Of a stretch of 64,000 nt of DNA, positions 55,204 to 63,862 are shown in pieces. The notes under the pieces were generated by a model. The model worked only from the letters and a program-made list of their open reading frames with translations, did no database searches and was not told the DNA's origin. The position numbers and the translations under genes were made by a program. The stretch is from Sulfolobus sp. A20 (GTDB taxonomy: Archaea > Thermoproteota > Thermoprotei_A > Sulfolobales > Sulfolobaceae). Numbering within the stretch: the stretch's first letter is position 1; every line of letters begins with the position of its first letter. The stretch is from assembly GCF_001719125.1 (NCBI RefSeq), contig NZ_CP017006.1:1612001-1676000 (forward strand), read 5' to 3'.

Positions 55204-56550
55204 TTACCACACTTCTTCAATACTAGACATCTTAATGAGTTCATTCACGTTTTTTAACTCATCTATCTTTCTAAGGGATTCATACGCTCTTTCTAGATGG
55301 GCATAAATGTCCCCTAAACTATGAGACACTGAAATAGTCCATTGCTCTTGAAATGCCATCGGTATTATTCCTTGAACTAACATTGAATAGAAGTATCCAG
55401 CATAAGCCTTAAGATCACTGTAACTGACTATCTCTTTATAATTTCTAGGCTGATTACTTGCTGGTATAACAGTCCCGCTAACTCCCCAACTATTTACTAC
55501 TAAATCTAAATCTAAGTCCTCAGAAATATCCTTATAACCCTTTACTAGCTCAGAATTTAGCATATTCATTCTATAGAAACCTTGTTCTGTTAGTATTTCT
55601 TTTAGTGTTACTATTGCTACTCTTACTGATATTGGGTTTGCGTTAAATGTTCCCCCATGTGCGACCTTCCCCGGTCCAATCAACTCCATAATCTCCCTCT
55701 TACCGGCAATAACACTCAAGGGGAAACCACCAGCAATAGCCTTACCCAAGGTGATAATATCAGGCTTTAAATTATAATAACCAGAAGCACCACTAAAATA
55801 CTTCCCACCCGTCTTAACCTCATCAAAAATAACAACAAAACCATAATCATCAGCCAAATCAAAGATACCCTTAAGAAAATCAACATCCGGGGTTAACAAG
55901 AACATGTTCATTGGGACGGGTTCCATTATTATACCGGCAATATCATCCCTATTTTGCTTAACTAATTTCTCAACAGAATCCAAATTATTCCACTCAGCAA
56001 TCAAAGTATTATTAACTAATTCATCTACTATGCCTAAAGACGATATTACCCTTTGACCATTAGGATTTGGAGGAGTATTATTTATTAGTAGTTGGTCGTG
56101 TGAGCCGTGGTAGTGTCCTTCGAATTTTATTATCTTTTTTCTTCTTGTGTATGCTCTTGCTAGTCTTATTGCGTGCATTGTTGCTTCAGTACCGGTTGAT
56201 GAGAATCTAACCATGTCAACATTATACCTATTCTTAATGATTTTAGCTAACTCAACACTCTTCTCATACTCAAAGCCAAGAATACTACCATCATTAACAG
56301 CCCTATTAACCTCATCAACAACCCTAGGATTAGCATGACCAACCTCTAATGCACCAAAACCCATGTTGAAGTCTATGTATTCGTTGCCGTCAACGTCCCA
56401 TACTCTACTCCCCTTACCCTTAGATAGGTATATTGGGTAAGGGTCAAAATACCTATAATTACTAGAAACTCCTAGAGGCATCACAGTTTTCGCTTCTCTA
56501 TAAAGAGATAGAGATCTTAAAGTACGTCTCTTGTACTCGTCTACTACCAT
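55204..56550 (-). CDS. Class III aminotransferase, glutamate-1-semialdehyde-aminotransferase-like (copy 2)
   Basis: Paralogue of the gene at 45412, with the same motifs ([36 protein letters not shown]), but the N-terminus and the last ~100 residues differ. The ORF reaches back to 56559 (GTG). I use the ATG at 56550 because GGTGA, a good ribosome-binding site, lies 5 bp before it. The first gene of a two-gene unit with the saccharopine-dehydrogenase-like gene. The differing C-terminal third ([14 protein letters not shown] here) suggests a different substrate from copy 1. Confidence 0.88.
   Translation of the reverse strand: MVVDEYKRRTLRSLSLYREAKTVMPLGVSSNYRYFDPYPIYLSKGKGSRVWDVDGNEYIDFNMGFGALEVGHANPRVVDEVNRAVNDGSILGFEYEKSVELAKIIKNRYNVDMVRFSSTGTEATMHAIRLARAYTRRKKIIKFEGHYHGSHDQLLINNTPPNPNGQRVISSLGIVDELVNNTLIAEWNNLDSVEKLVKQNRDDIAGIIMEPVPMNMFLLTPDVDFLKGIFDLADDYGFVVIFDEVKTGGKYFSGASGYYNLKPDIITLGKAIAGGFPLSVIAGKREIMELIGPGKVAHGGTFNANPISVRVAIVTLKEILTEQGFYRMNMLNSELVKGYKDISEDLDLDLVVNSWGVSGTVIPASNQPRNYKEIVSYSDLKAYAGYFYSMLVQGIIPMAFQEQWTISVSHSLGDIYAHLERAYESLRKIDELKNVNELIKMSSIEEVW
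55581..56472 (-). repeat. Inverted near-identical repeat, arm 2 (in aminotransferase copy 2)
   Basis: Partner of 45508-46396. The arms are about 9.2 kb apart in opposite orientation. Recombination between them would invert importer 3, the Lrp regulator and the omega-aminotransferase together. Confidence 0.85.
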
Positions 56551-56797
56551 AAGAATCACCGAAAATTAATCACTACGGAGAATATAACATATACATTTCT
56601 AAAAACGTGAACAGTATATGAGAGTATTTTACAACTTTTCTCGATGGTCTCAATTCAACCACCCTTATAATATATAATATCCGATAGGGTATATATATTT
56701 TCATGAGAGAAGAATGTATTATATAACTTAACTATTTATTTAACCATTTAGAAATATAAATTGACTACATAATAAGAAAATGCTTTTAAAAGCATTT

Positions 56798-58021
56798 TTA
56801 GGACTCGCCCAATATGTTAATTGTCTTTTCTAGGACGTTCAAACCATTGGTCATATCTTGATCTGAGGAGAACTCTTCCTTAGCGTGACTTATCCCTAAA
56901 TGGGAAGGAATAAAAATCATTCCAACCTTAGAAATTCTAGTCATGTACTGGGCATCGTGACCAGCCCAACTATACATAAACTTATACCTTATATTTAGCT
57001 CCTTACATGCTCTTTCTATTGCATTAATGACTTCTTTGTCAAAATCTACACCCTCAGCAGTCCACAAGTGTCTATAACTGACTTCTAACTTTTCTTCATC
57101 AGCTATCTCCTTGGCAATATTTATCGCCTCATTAATCGTCTTTTCCCTTTCATTCTTCTCAATACTCCTCACATCTAATGTAAGAGTTGCTACCCTAGGA
57201 ATAGCGTTATAAACGTTCGGTAAAACATTAATAATACCCACAGTTGCTCTTACACTGTCCCCCTTAGATCTTACCAAGTCTCTAACTCTTGTAGTGAACT
57301 TAGAAGCACCAATTAACGCATCTCTTCTCCTGCTCATGGGAGTTGGTCCTGCTTGACTCGACTGTCCCCTAAATGTAAATTCGTATACGCTTAAACCAAC
57401 TATTCCTAAAGGTATGCCTATTTGATAACCTTCTTCCTCCAATATAGGCCCTTGTTCTATGTGCAACTCTATGTAATATTTAGGCTTATTATATTCAAGT
57501 CTATTACTTTTATCTCCCATGAAACCTGAAGTGATTAACGCTTTTTCGAAAGATATTCCGTTCTTATCGGTTCTGGAATAAACAAAATCTCTGCTAAAAA
57601 CCCCAGTAGTTAAGCCAGAACCTAATAATGAAGGTTGGAATCTAGCTCCTTCTTCATTAGTGAAGTCTATAAGACAAAGAGAATGGTTTAATCTAACCTT
57701 ATGATCTGTAATCCCTCTCAAAATCTCTAATCCAGCCATTACTCCATAAAATCCGTCAAACCTCCCACCATAAGGTACGGAATCCATATGTGAACCTATT
57801 GCTATTAGCTCATCTGACTTACCCTTTACCTTACTAATTATATTACCCCCGTCATCGATATTAATTTCACTCCCAATACTGGACAAGAGCTTAATAACTT
57901 CTTCCCTAACCTTAATGTCATACTCATTTAAAGCTATCCTCATTACGCCTTCTTCTGTCCACCCTATGTTTGTCATAGAATGGAAGGTATTTAGAAATCT
58001 TTGAGTGTTTATTAAGGTCAT
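56798..58021 (-). CDS. N-carbamoyl-amino acid hydrolase / allantoate amidohydrolase-type M20 enzyme
   Basis: 407 residues, M20 amidase fold with two metals. Seen: GSHMDSVPYGGRFDG, FTNEEGARF (Glu pair), ELHIEQGP, a dimerisation domain (about 215-330), and SWAGHDAQYM near the end. The family releases CO2 and ammonia from N-carbamoyl-L-amino acids, N-carbamoyl-beta-alanine or allantoate. The amino acid or beta-amino acid product would feed the aminotransferases nearby. ATG start; separate transcript from the pair at 54130-56550 (spacer of 247 bp). Confidence 0.9.
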   Translation of the reverse strand: MTLINTQRFLNTFHSMTNIGWTEEGVMRIALNEYDIKVREEVIKLLSSIGSEINIDDGGNIISKVKGKSDELIAIGSHMDSVPYGGRFDGFYGVMAGLEILRGITDHKVRLNHSLCLIDFTNEEGARFQPSLLGSGLTTGVFSRDFVYSRTDKNGISFEKALITSGFMGDKSNRLEYNKPKYYIELHIEQGPILEEEGYQIGIPLGIVGLSVYEFTFRGQSSQAGPTPMSRRRDALIGASKFTTRVRDLVRSKGDSVRATVGIINVLPNVYNAIPRVATLTLDVRSIEKNEREKTINEAINIAKEIADEEKLEVSYRHLWTAEGVDFDKEVINAIERACKELNIRYKFMYSWAGHDAQYMTRISKVGMIFIPSHLGISHAKEEFSSDQDMTNGLNVLEKTINILGES

Positions 58022-58143
58022 AGAAATAACTTTTACTAGGAAATATATATTATTTCTTCTTAGGAAATTAAATTAGTCAACCATCACTAAGTTTTGGGAA
58101 AAAGGTACAAGTATATAAGCTTTCGAGATAATATATTGTTGAG

Positions 58144-58530
58144 ATGGGAGAAAGTAGTAAGATACTAACTGCCTCTGATGTTCTCATAGAGGAGGCTGAT
58201 GATCTATTATCTAAAGGTGATATTACACAAGCATCCGAAAAATATTATAAAGCCGCAGAAGAATCAATAAAACTACTAGTAAAAATACTAGACATAAAAG
58301 AAATAATGGAAAAAGTTGAGAAAGATGGATATTGGGATTTGGGAACATTGGATGAGGCAGTACAAAAAATAAGTGAAAAAGTAAAGAAAAGTGAAGTTTT
58401 TGAATATTGGATGTCAGCTGTAGCAATACTTACAGCTAACCTATCAGTAGATGAATTGGAGAATGAAGCTAAAGAAGTGAGGAAACTTGTCAGAATCGCA
58501 GACGAGATCGTTAATTCTGGAATGGCTTAA
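58144..58530 (+). CDS. PaREP1-family protein (copy 1)
   Basis: 128 residues, all-helical: LIEEADDLLSKGDITQASEKYYKAAEE is the family core, split by the repeat block. PaREP1 proteins occur in many crenarchaeal copies, and their function is not known. The start ATG follows a TATA-like AGTATATAAG (about 58110-58119). A block of 126 bp of this gene (58192-58317, residues about 17-58) is copied exactly at 58532-58657 in the next gene. Its last part (LSVDELENEAKEVRKLV) has no match in the second gene. Confidence 0.75.
   Translation: MGESSKILTASDVLIEEADDLLSKGDITQASEKYYKAAEESIKLLVKILDIKEIMEKVEKDGYWDLGTLDEAVQKISEKVKKSEVFEYWMSAVAILTANLSVDELENEAKEVRKLVRIADEIVNSGMA
58192..58317 (+). repeat. 126-bp perfect direct repeat, copy 1
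   Basis: Identical as read to 58532-58657, offset 340 bp, which is not a multiple of three, so the two copies lie in different reading frames. It covers the PaREP1 helical core. Confidence 0.9.
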
Positions 58531-58867
58531 AGAGGCTGATGATCTATTATCTAAAGGTGATATTACACAAGCATCCGAAAAATATTATAAAGCCGCAGAA
58601 GAATCAATAAAACTACTAGTAAAAATACTAGACATAAAAGAAATAATGGAAAAAGTTAGAAGGAGGAAAACTTGGGAGTCGAGTATACTATTTAAGGCTG
58701 CAAGACTAATAGCTAGGAAGACTAATAAATATGAAGTTATAAGAATATGGAGAGCTGCTTGGTACTTACATATCTTAGGCTTTCATGAAATGAAGATTAA
58801 AAAAGAGAGAGTCAAAGAACTGTCTTTATTAGTACATGAGATAGAAAAGCTGTTGCAATTTTATTAG
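58487..58867 (+). CDS. PaREP1-family protein (copy 2), start doubtful
   Basis: The frame opens from a TTG inside the 3' end of the previous gene. The first ~15 residues (LSESQTRSLILEWLK) come from out-of-frame reading of that gene's end, so they are not native PaREP1 sequence. From 58532 the protein matches copy 1, then diverges (VRRRKTWESS to the end KLLQFY) with normal PaREP1-like helices. The true start is therefore unclear, and the gene may be untranslated or use a coupled start near 58530. Its stop codon overlaps the merA stop by 4 bp on the other strand. Confidence 0.6.
   Translation: MSESQTRSLILEWLKEADDLLSKGDITQASEKYYKAAEESIKLLVKILDIKEIMEKVRRRKTWESSILFKAARLIARKTNKYEVIRIWRAAWYLHILGFHEMKIKKERVKELSLLVHEIEKLLQFY
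58532..58657 (+). repeat. 126-bp perfect direct repeat, copy 2
   Basis: Copy of 58192-58317. It begins 1 bp after the stop codon of PaREP1 copy 1 and supplies the N-terminal part of PaREP1 copy 2. Confidence 0.9.
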
Positions 58868-60228
58868 TCTACACAGCAACTCATTCTGCTTACATCTCTA
58901 ACAAAGGACATGGCAACTATTTTTAGACTTTCACTCATTGTGGGGAAGACGTGAATGGTATCTATTATATCATCTATAGTAGCCCTGAACTTAATTGCTA
59001 GAGCTGCTTCATTTATTACCTCAGCAGCGTATTTACCAAACATCTGAACCCCTAAAATAGTTCTAAACTTTTTATCAATAACCATCTTTATTAACCCTTC
59101 ACTTTCTCTCAATATTCTAGCCTTAGCTACATTATCCATTTTAACTACTCTATAGTCTATCTGATATCCCTTTTTTTCAGCCTCTATTTGGGTTAATCCT
59201 ACTCTGGCAGCGTTAGGTTCAATGAATATCGCTTGAGGAATACTAAGTCTATCAATCTTTCTGTGAGAATTAAGAATAGCATTTTCAGCAGCTATTGCAC
59301 CCTCTTTTCCTGCTAAAGATTCCAACATTAAATCTCCTATCACATCCCCTGCGGCATAAATGTTAGGATTACTACTTTTTAGCTCGTCATCAACCTTTAT
59401 TCCCCCTCTTTCATTTAGCTCAACGCCTGCAGAGGGTAGATTCAAGTCCACGTTCGGTCTTCTCCCAGTTGCGAGTAATATCTCATCCGCTTCTACTTCT
59501 CCTTTATCAGTAACTATTACTTTGGTATGTTCTTTCTTAACTATTTCCTTAACTCTAACATCTATCATAATGGGGATATGATCATATTCCTCCAAATACT
59601 CTTTTACTACTAACGATATTTCTGGTTCCCAATCTGGAATTATTAACTTACTCCTTTGCAATATAATAGTATCAACCCCTAACCTCTTATACATTTGGGC
59701 AAACTCTAAGGCTAATGCTCTCCCACCTATTATTGCTAGGGATTCAATTTTCCTATCTGGAGATAACGCTTCTATATTAGTCCAGTATCCAGCTTCCCTT
59801 AAACCCTTGATATCTGGTATATAAGTAGATGACCCAGTACATATAATAAACTTCTTAGCTTCAATGACTTCCCCATTTACTTTAATCGAATTGGGAGATA
59901 TGAAATGTGCTTTACCATTAATTAACTTTACATCATAACTATCCAGAACGTTCTCGTATTTTTCTTTACGTAATTTAGATACTATGTCACTTTTATCTTC
60001 AAATGATTTAAAAAAGTCCGGATAGATTTGATTACCTAATATTTTAGAAGCGTAATTATATAGTTCTCCTATTCTAAGCATTCTCTTTGATGGAACACAG
60101 CCAACATTAACACAAGTGCCACCTATCTCTCCATGCCCTACTAAAACTGGTTTAACCCCTAATTCATTAGCCCTAATTATCGCTGCGAAACCTGCTGCTC
60201 CATAGCCTATAACTACTAAATCCTCCAC
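58864..60228 (-). CDS. merA: Mercuric reductase
   Basis: Reduces Hg(II) to volatile Hg(0) with NADPH. Seen: FAD-binding GYGAAG (8-13), redox pair in GGTCVNVGCVPSK (Cys39 and Cys44), NAD(P)-binding GGRALA, TGRRPNVD, AAGDVIGD, and a C-terminal vicinal pair Cys451-Cys452 (MSCCVD), which separates MerA from dihydrolipoamide dehydrogenase. There is no N-terminal heavy-metal-associated domain, as in other archaeal MerA. It follows merH by 10 bp in one operon. The reported third gene of the S. solfataricus merHAI operon, merI, is not present downstream; a convergent PaREP1 gene is there instead. Confidence 0.93.
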   Translation of the reverse strand: MEDLVVIGYGAAGFAAIIRANELGVKPVLVGHGEIGGTCVNVGCVPSKRMLRIGELYNYASKILGNQIYPDFFKSFEDKSDIVSKLRKEKYENVLDSYDVKLINGKAHFISPNSIKVNGEVIEAKKFIICTGSSTYIPDIKGLREAGYWTNIEALSPDRKIESLAIIGGRALALEFAQMYKRLGVDTIILQRSKLIIPDWEPEISLVVKEYLEEYDHIPIMIDVRVKEIVKKEHTKVIVTDKGEVEADEILLATGRRPNVDLNLPSAGVELNERGGIKVDDELKSSNPNIYAAGDVIGDLMLESLAGKEGAIAAENAILNSHRKIDRLSIPQAIFIEPNAARVGLTQIEAEKKGYQIDYRVVKMDNVAKARILRESEGLIKMVIDKKFRTILGVQMFGKYAAEVINEAALAIKFRATIDDIIDTIHVFPTMSESLKIVAMSFVRDVSRMSCCVD

Positions 60229-60238
60229 TAATTGTCAC

Positions 60239-60442
60239 CTAAAGAGAACAACAACCGTCCCCATCTAAGTTACCTAATCTACTTTCGTACTTATCAGCAC
60301 AATGAGAACAACAGAAGTAATGGTCTTGCCCATTTATCAGCCTAACATAGATATTGTCCTCCTTTAACTCTACTCCACAATTCTCACACTTCAAATCTGA
60401 CCCTTGCCTCATGTTAATCCTCAGTTTTACCATGCATTTCAC
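60239..60442 (-). CDS. merH: MerH, TRASH-domain mercury-trafficking protein
   Basis: 67 residues. TRASH-type zinc/mercury knuckle: Cys19-x2-Cys22 (KCENCG) and Cys44...Cys48 (YFCCSHC), plus a C-terminal GCCSL. In S. solfataricus, MerH is a metal chaperone or trafficking protein encoded before merA, and this gene has the same position. The frame is open from a GTG at 60442. The ATG at 60433 (MVKLRINMRQ) is more likely, since AGGTGA lies 5-6 bp before it. The promoter region contains a palindrome and a TATA box. Confidence 0.85.
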   Translation of the reverse strand: MKCMVKLRINMRQGSDLKCENCGVELKEDNIYVRLINGQDHYFCCSHCADKYESRLGNLDGDGCCSL

Positions 60443-60460
60443 CTAATATTACTGTTACAT

Positions 60461-60499
60461 AAAATATATATAAGTTTATTCTTCATATGAACATATGAA
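60461..60499 (-). promoter_or_regulatory. merH promoter with upstream palindromic operator candidate
   Basis: Minus strand reads TATA-like CTTATATATATTTT (60474-60461). About 8-25 bp upstream of it lies TTCATATG-TT-CATATGAA (60499-60482), two 8-bp arms around a 2-bp centre. A dyad placed just before the BRE/TATA region is what a local ArsR-type repressor or activator of merHA would need. It is not the same sequence as the palindrome before the arsR-like gene. Confidence 0.5.
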
Positions 60500-60584
60500 T
60501 TTACGTTCATGAATTAACATAAGATAAGATCTAATACGCAGATGACAATTTTGGTATCATAATTTCTAGAGAGATCCTTTTAAA

Positions 60585-60630
60585 CTGACTTCCTCCCCGC
60601 TATAGACGCTTTCCTCAACATTGTAATATA
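60585..60630 (-). mobile_element. Solo right-end fragment of an IS605-type element
   Basis: On the minus strand, GCGGGGAGGAAGTCAG (60600-60585) matches the right-end consensus of the tnpB-less elements. GTTGAGGAAAG lies just upstream (about 60621-60611), the same arm seen at 10823. The rest of the element is missing. Confidence 0.45.
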
Positions 60631-60982
60631 GAGGAGCAGCACAAAGTACTGGGTAATATATTTGAAATTATTAATCCCACTACTGACTTAGATATTCAAA
60701 TTTCTCCAGGGAAAGAATAAATAGTAAAAAATCAAGGGACATTCCCATAAATACTGAAAGTATAACGGATATCATTGCTATATAATATAGAAAGAGGCCT
60801 CTAAATATTAGATAACCAAAAAATAAAAAAGAAAATAATATCCTAGCTCAAGAGTTAAAATGAGTAGTATTGCAATAAACAGTGGAAAACATAAGTCGTA
60901 AAGCGGTCTTAATATATGAAAATATTCTCATATCTACAGATGTAATAATATATGCCCAATAAAGTTTTGCATAATATGAATG
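60631..60982. other. Intergenic stretch, nothing recognised
   Basis: AT-rich sequence without an ORF, strong hairpin or RNA that I can support. It contains short purine-rich runs only. It may be further insertion-sequence debris, but I see no matching end. Confidence 0.35.
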
Positions 60983-61568
60983 TGTGTAGATATAGCGCCG
61001 TTATGAAGTTAAAAAACATTAACCCCTTTAGTATTACTTATGGGTAAAAGGAGTAAGAAGAAGGTTTATATGGATATGCATTATTTTTAATGGCCATCCC
61101 TTTGTTACGGGTAAGTAGGGGGTATATAGAAAGTTTCTTAAGGATGTAAAGCATAAGCGTGTTAAGGAGTTAGCCTTGAATATGCTATTTCAAGGGTTCT
61201 AAATAGGGGTAATGCCTTCACTTGGGTATGGCAAGTGTTTGTTGAACTGTGAGACCTCTAAGGCAATATTAAAATTAATAGACTTGAACATAAAGGATTA
61301 TAGAAGTAGATATTCAAAATAATAAGCAGCCAAGGTAATATATCTAGGTAAAGACGAGAAAAACTTCTAAGGAAACTAAGATGCATGGATAAGCTATAAT
61401 TACAACGTGCTACATTGAGAAAACACACAAAACCCGGTAAACTAGAGCATAAACTCGTCAATGAGAGAAAAAGATAAAAGAGAAACAAAGCAGTAAAACA
61501 CTCATATACGTTTGAAATAAGACTACAACCAGAATTTATACCTTTATGATTGCATTATATCCACACTC
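60983..61568 (+). mobile_element. Degenerate insertion sequence with imperfect terminal inverted repeats
   Basis: The left end GTGTAGATATAG (from 60984) and the reverse complement of the right end (GTGTGGATATAA, 61568 inward) match at roughly two thirds of 32 positions. Inside, the plus strand holds scraps of a broken reading frame (MGKRSKKKVYMDMHYF then stop; KELALNMLFQGF; LKLIDLNIKDY). These suggest a DDE transposase eroded by stops, frameshifts and deletion, as the whole is only about 590 bp. The IS family cannot be named. The right 66 bp recur at 22041-22106. It lies between the mer operon and its likely regulator. Confidence 0.5.
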
Positions 61569-61581
61569 CATATGACTTTAG

Positions 61582-61599
61582 AAAGATTAATTAATCTTT
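61582..61599. promoter_or_regulatory. 18-bp perfect palindrome before the ArsR-type regulator gene
   Basis: AAAGATTAATTAATCTTT reads the same on both strands and ends 18 bp before the ATG at 61618, overlapping the place where the TATA box must lie. A dyad here is a natural site for autoregulation by the ArsR-like dimer. Confidence 0.5.
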
Positions 61600-61617
61600 T
61601 TATTCTTACCTTAATAT

Positions 61618-61962
61618 ATGGAGTCATTATTGACGGAGTTGGACATGCTTTTCTCCTCATTGGCCGATAGGACTAGACTGAGTATAGTATTATTTCTATT
61701 GGACAAAAAAGAAGCTACTGTTGATGAGATTAGTAAAAAATTGGAAAAATCACAATCTTTAATTTCTCATCACTTGTCTTGCTTAAGGAATTGCGGAGTT
61801 GTTAAGGTTAGAAAAGAAGGAAAGTTTTCATATTATTCACTGAGTAGTGATGAAGTTATTGAGCTAATTAAGATAGCTATAAATCACGTTAGAAACCATA
61901 GCCAATCTATATTGTCATGTGAAGTTTTAGAAGAAGAGAAAGGTATAAAGGTTAAACAGTGA
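61618..61962 (+). CDS. ArsR-family metal-sensing transcription regulator (archaeal MerR candidate)
   Basis: 114 residues, winged helix-turn-helix dimer (recognition helix near QSLISHHLSCLRNCGVV). Metal ligands are suggested by Cys55-x3-Cys59 (LSCLRNCG) in the recognition region and Cys101 near the C-terminus (LSCEV). This spacing parallels the Cys57, Cys61, Cys102 site of the CmtR sensor. The classic ArsR ELCVCDL motif is absent. Proximity to merH and merA makes it the likely mercury sensor, now separated from them by insertion-sequence debris. ATG start. Confidence 0.85.
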   Translation: MESLLTELDMLFSSLADRTRLSIVLFLLDKKEATVDEISKKLEKSQSLISHHLSCLRNCGVVKVRKEGKFSYYSLSSDEVIELIKIAINHVRNHSQSILSCEVLEEEKGIKVKQ

Positions 61963-62013
61963 TGATGAACGCCGGCTATCCTTGAATTAATGAGATTCCT
62001 AGGCCAAAGCTGA
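61962..62013 (+). ncRNA. Candidate C/D-box guide sRNA overlapping the regulator's stop codon
   Basis: Elements in order: box C ATGATGA (61962-61968), a 13-nt guide-like segment, D' TTGA (61982-61985, weak), a 4-nt spacer, C' ATGAGA (61990-61995, weak), a 14-nt segment and box D CTGA (62010-62013). The total length of 52 nt and both guide lengths fit archaeal C/D sRNAs. The segment is GC-rich against the local background. The 5' end overlaps the last base of the regulator's stop codon. Boxes D' and C' are imperfect, and I cannot check rRNA targets. Confidence 0.42.
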
Positions 62014-62019
62014 TTTTAA

Positions 62020-62757
<738 letters not shown>

Positions 62758-62768
62758 GAAAAAGACCA

Positions 62769-63629
62769 TTACTGTTCTAACTTAAATCTATAATTTGGTA
62801 ATCCCTTTACGTTTACCTCAGCTGTGAACAGTTTTCCTGCCAAGGGATCTGGGCTCTTACCTGCAGTTGATATGAACACTTGGCTCATTTCCGGAGTTCC
62901 AAAGGTTATTGAAGTAACGTAAGTAGCAGGAACTTTAATTTCATCGACCTTTTTTCCATTTTTTGGGTTCCATCTACTAACCTTACCACCTCCCCAATGG
63001 GCTACCCAAATTAATCCTTCCTCGTCTATTGTCATGCCATCTGGATTCCCCGGTTCATTTCCGAAATCTACAGCAACTCTCTTATTATATATTTCTCCTT
63101 TATTTAAGTCAAAATCGAATACGAATACTTTTCTTGTAGGAGTATCAATTAAGTACATCACCTTATCGTCGCTATCCCACGCTAAACCATTAGATATCGT
63201 TAAGCCCTCTAATAATTTTGTAACCTTCTTACCCTCTAACTTATAGAAATTGCCAGTGGGCTTTCTTTCCGTCATGTTCATGGTTCCCGCCCAATATCTA
63301 CCTAATTTATCGCATTTGCCATCGTTAAACCTATTACTCTCCATGTCACTTTCGACTTCAGCTACTTTTGTAAACGAATTTTTAGATAGATCTACTATAT
63401 AGAATGTGTGCCTAATTGTAGCAATTACCCTCTTATCATCTATTACACATAGGGAAGAGACCAAATCTGGCATATCATAAACTACCTCAGCACCGCTGTT
63501 CAAATCATTCGTGATTACTTTTTTACCTTCAATATCTACCCAAAACAGCTTGTTTAGCTCTTTGTCGTAAACTGGACCCTCACCTAAGATTGCCTTATAG
63601 TTACTTAAAACGATTAGTTTAGTTTCCAT
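62769..63629 (-). CDS. SMP-30/gluconolactonase/regucalcin-family lactonase
   Basis: Six-bladed beta-propeller hydrolase, 286 residues, using a divalent metal. Seen: the entry [19 protein letters not shown] with the metal Glu in [21 protein letters not shown] (Asn/Asp metal ligands), [12 protein letters not shown] and [12 protein letters not shown] (metal Asp). It probably opens glucono-, galactono- or related lactones in the branched Entner-Doudoroff pathway, the role assigned to this family in Sulfolobus. ATG start and a promoter in the AT-rich 5' spacer. Confidence 0.9.
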   Translation of the reverse strand: METKLIVLSNYKAILGEGPVYDKELNKLFWVDIEGKKVITNDLNSGAEVVYDMPDLVSSLCVIDDKRVIATIRHTFYIVDLSKNSFTKVAEVESDMESNRFNDGKCDKLGRYWAGTMNMTERKPTGNFYKLEGKKVTKLLEGLTISNGLAWDSDDKVMYLIDTPTRKVFVFDFDLNKGEIYNKRVAVDFGNEPGNPDGMTIDEEGLIWVAHWGGGKVSRWNPKNGKKVDEIKVPATYVTSITFGTPEMSQVFISTAGKSPDPLAGKLFTAEVNVKGLPNYRFKLEQ

Positions 63630-63862
63630 TATAGCTCAAGTTAAGTAAGAGTATAAATTAAAATGTTTTAACGACAATTAACTATCTAGAGAATGCATTC
63701 ATTAAATATTTTGAAAATTTTTCTATGACTAAATGCGATCGTCTCAAAATCGTTAACGCCTACTATTCCGTCTTAATTTTTTATCTTCAACTTTTGAGAT
63801 TATTCATATTTCTAAGTTATTAAAAACAATAAAAAGTTGAAAGAGTTAAGAAAATGTTTCTT

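Noticed and set aside
58864-60228. Dihydrolipoamide dehydrogenase
   Set aside because: The C-terminal vicinal cysteine pair and the neighbouring merH indicate mercuric reductase.
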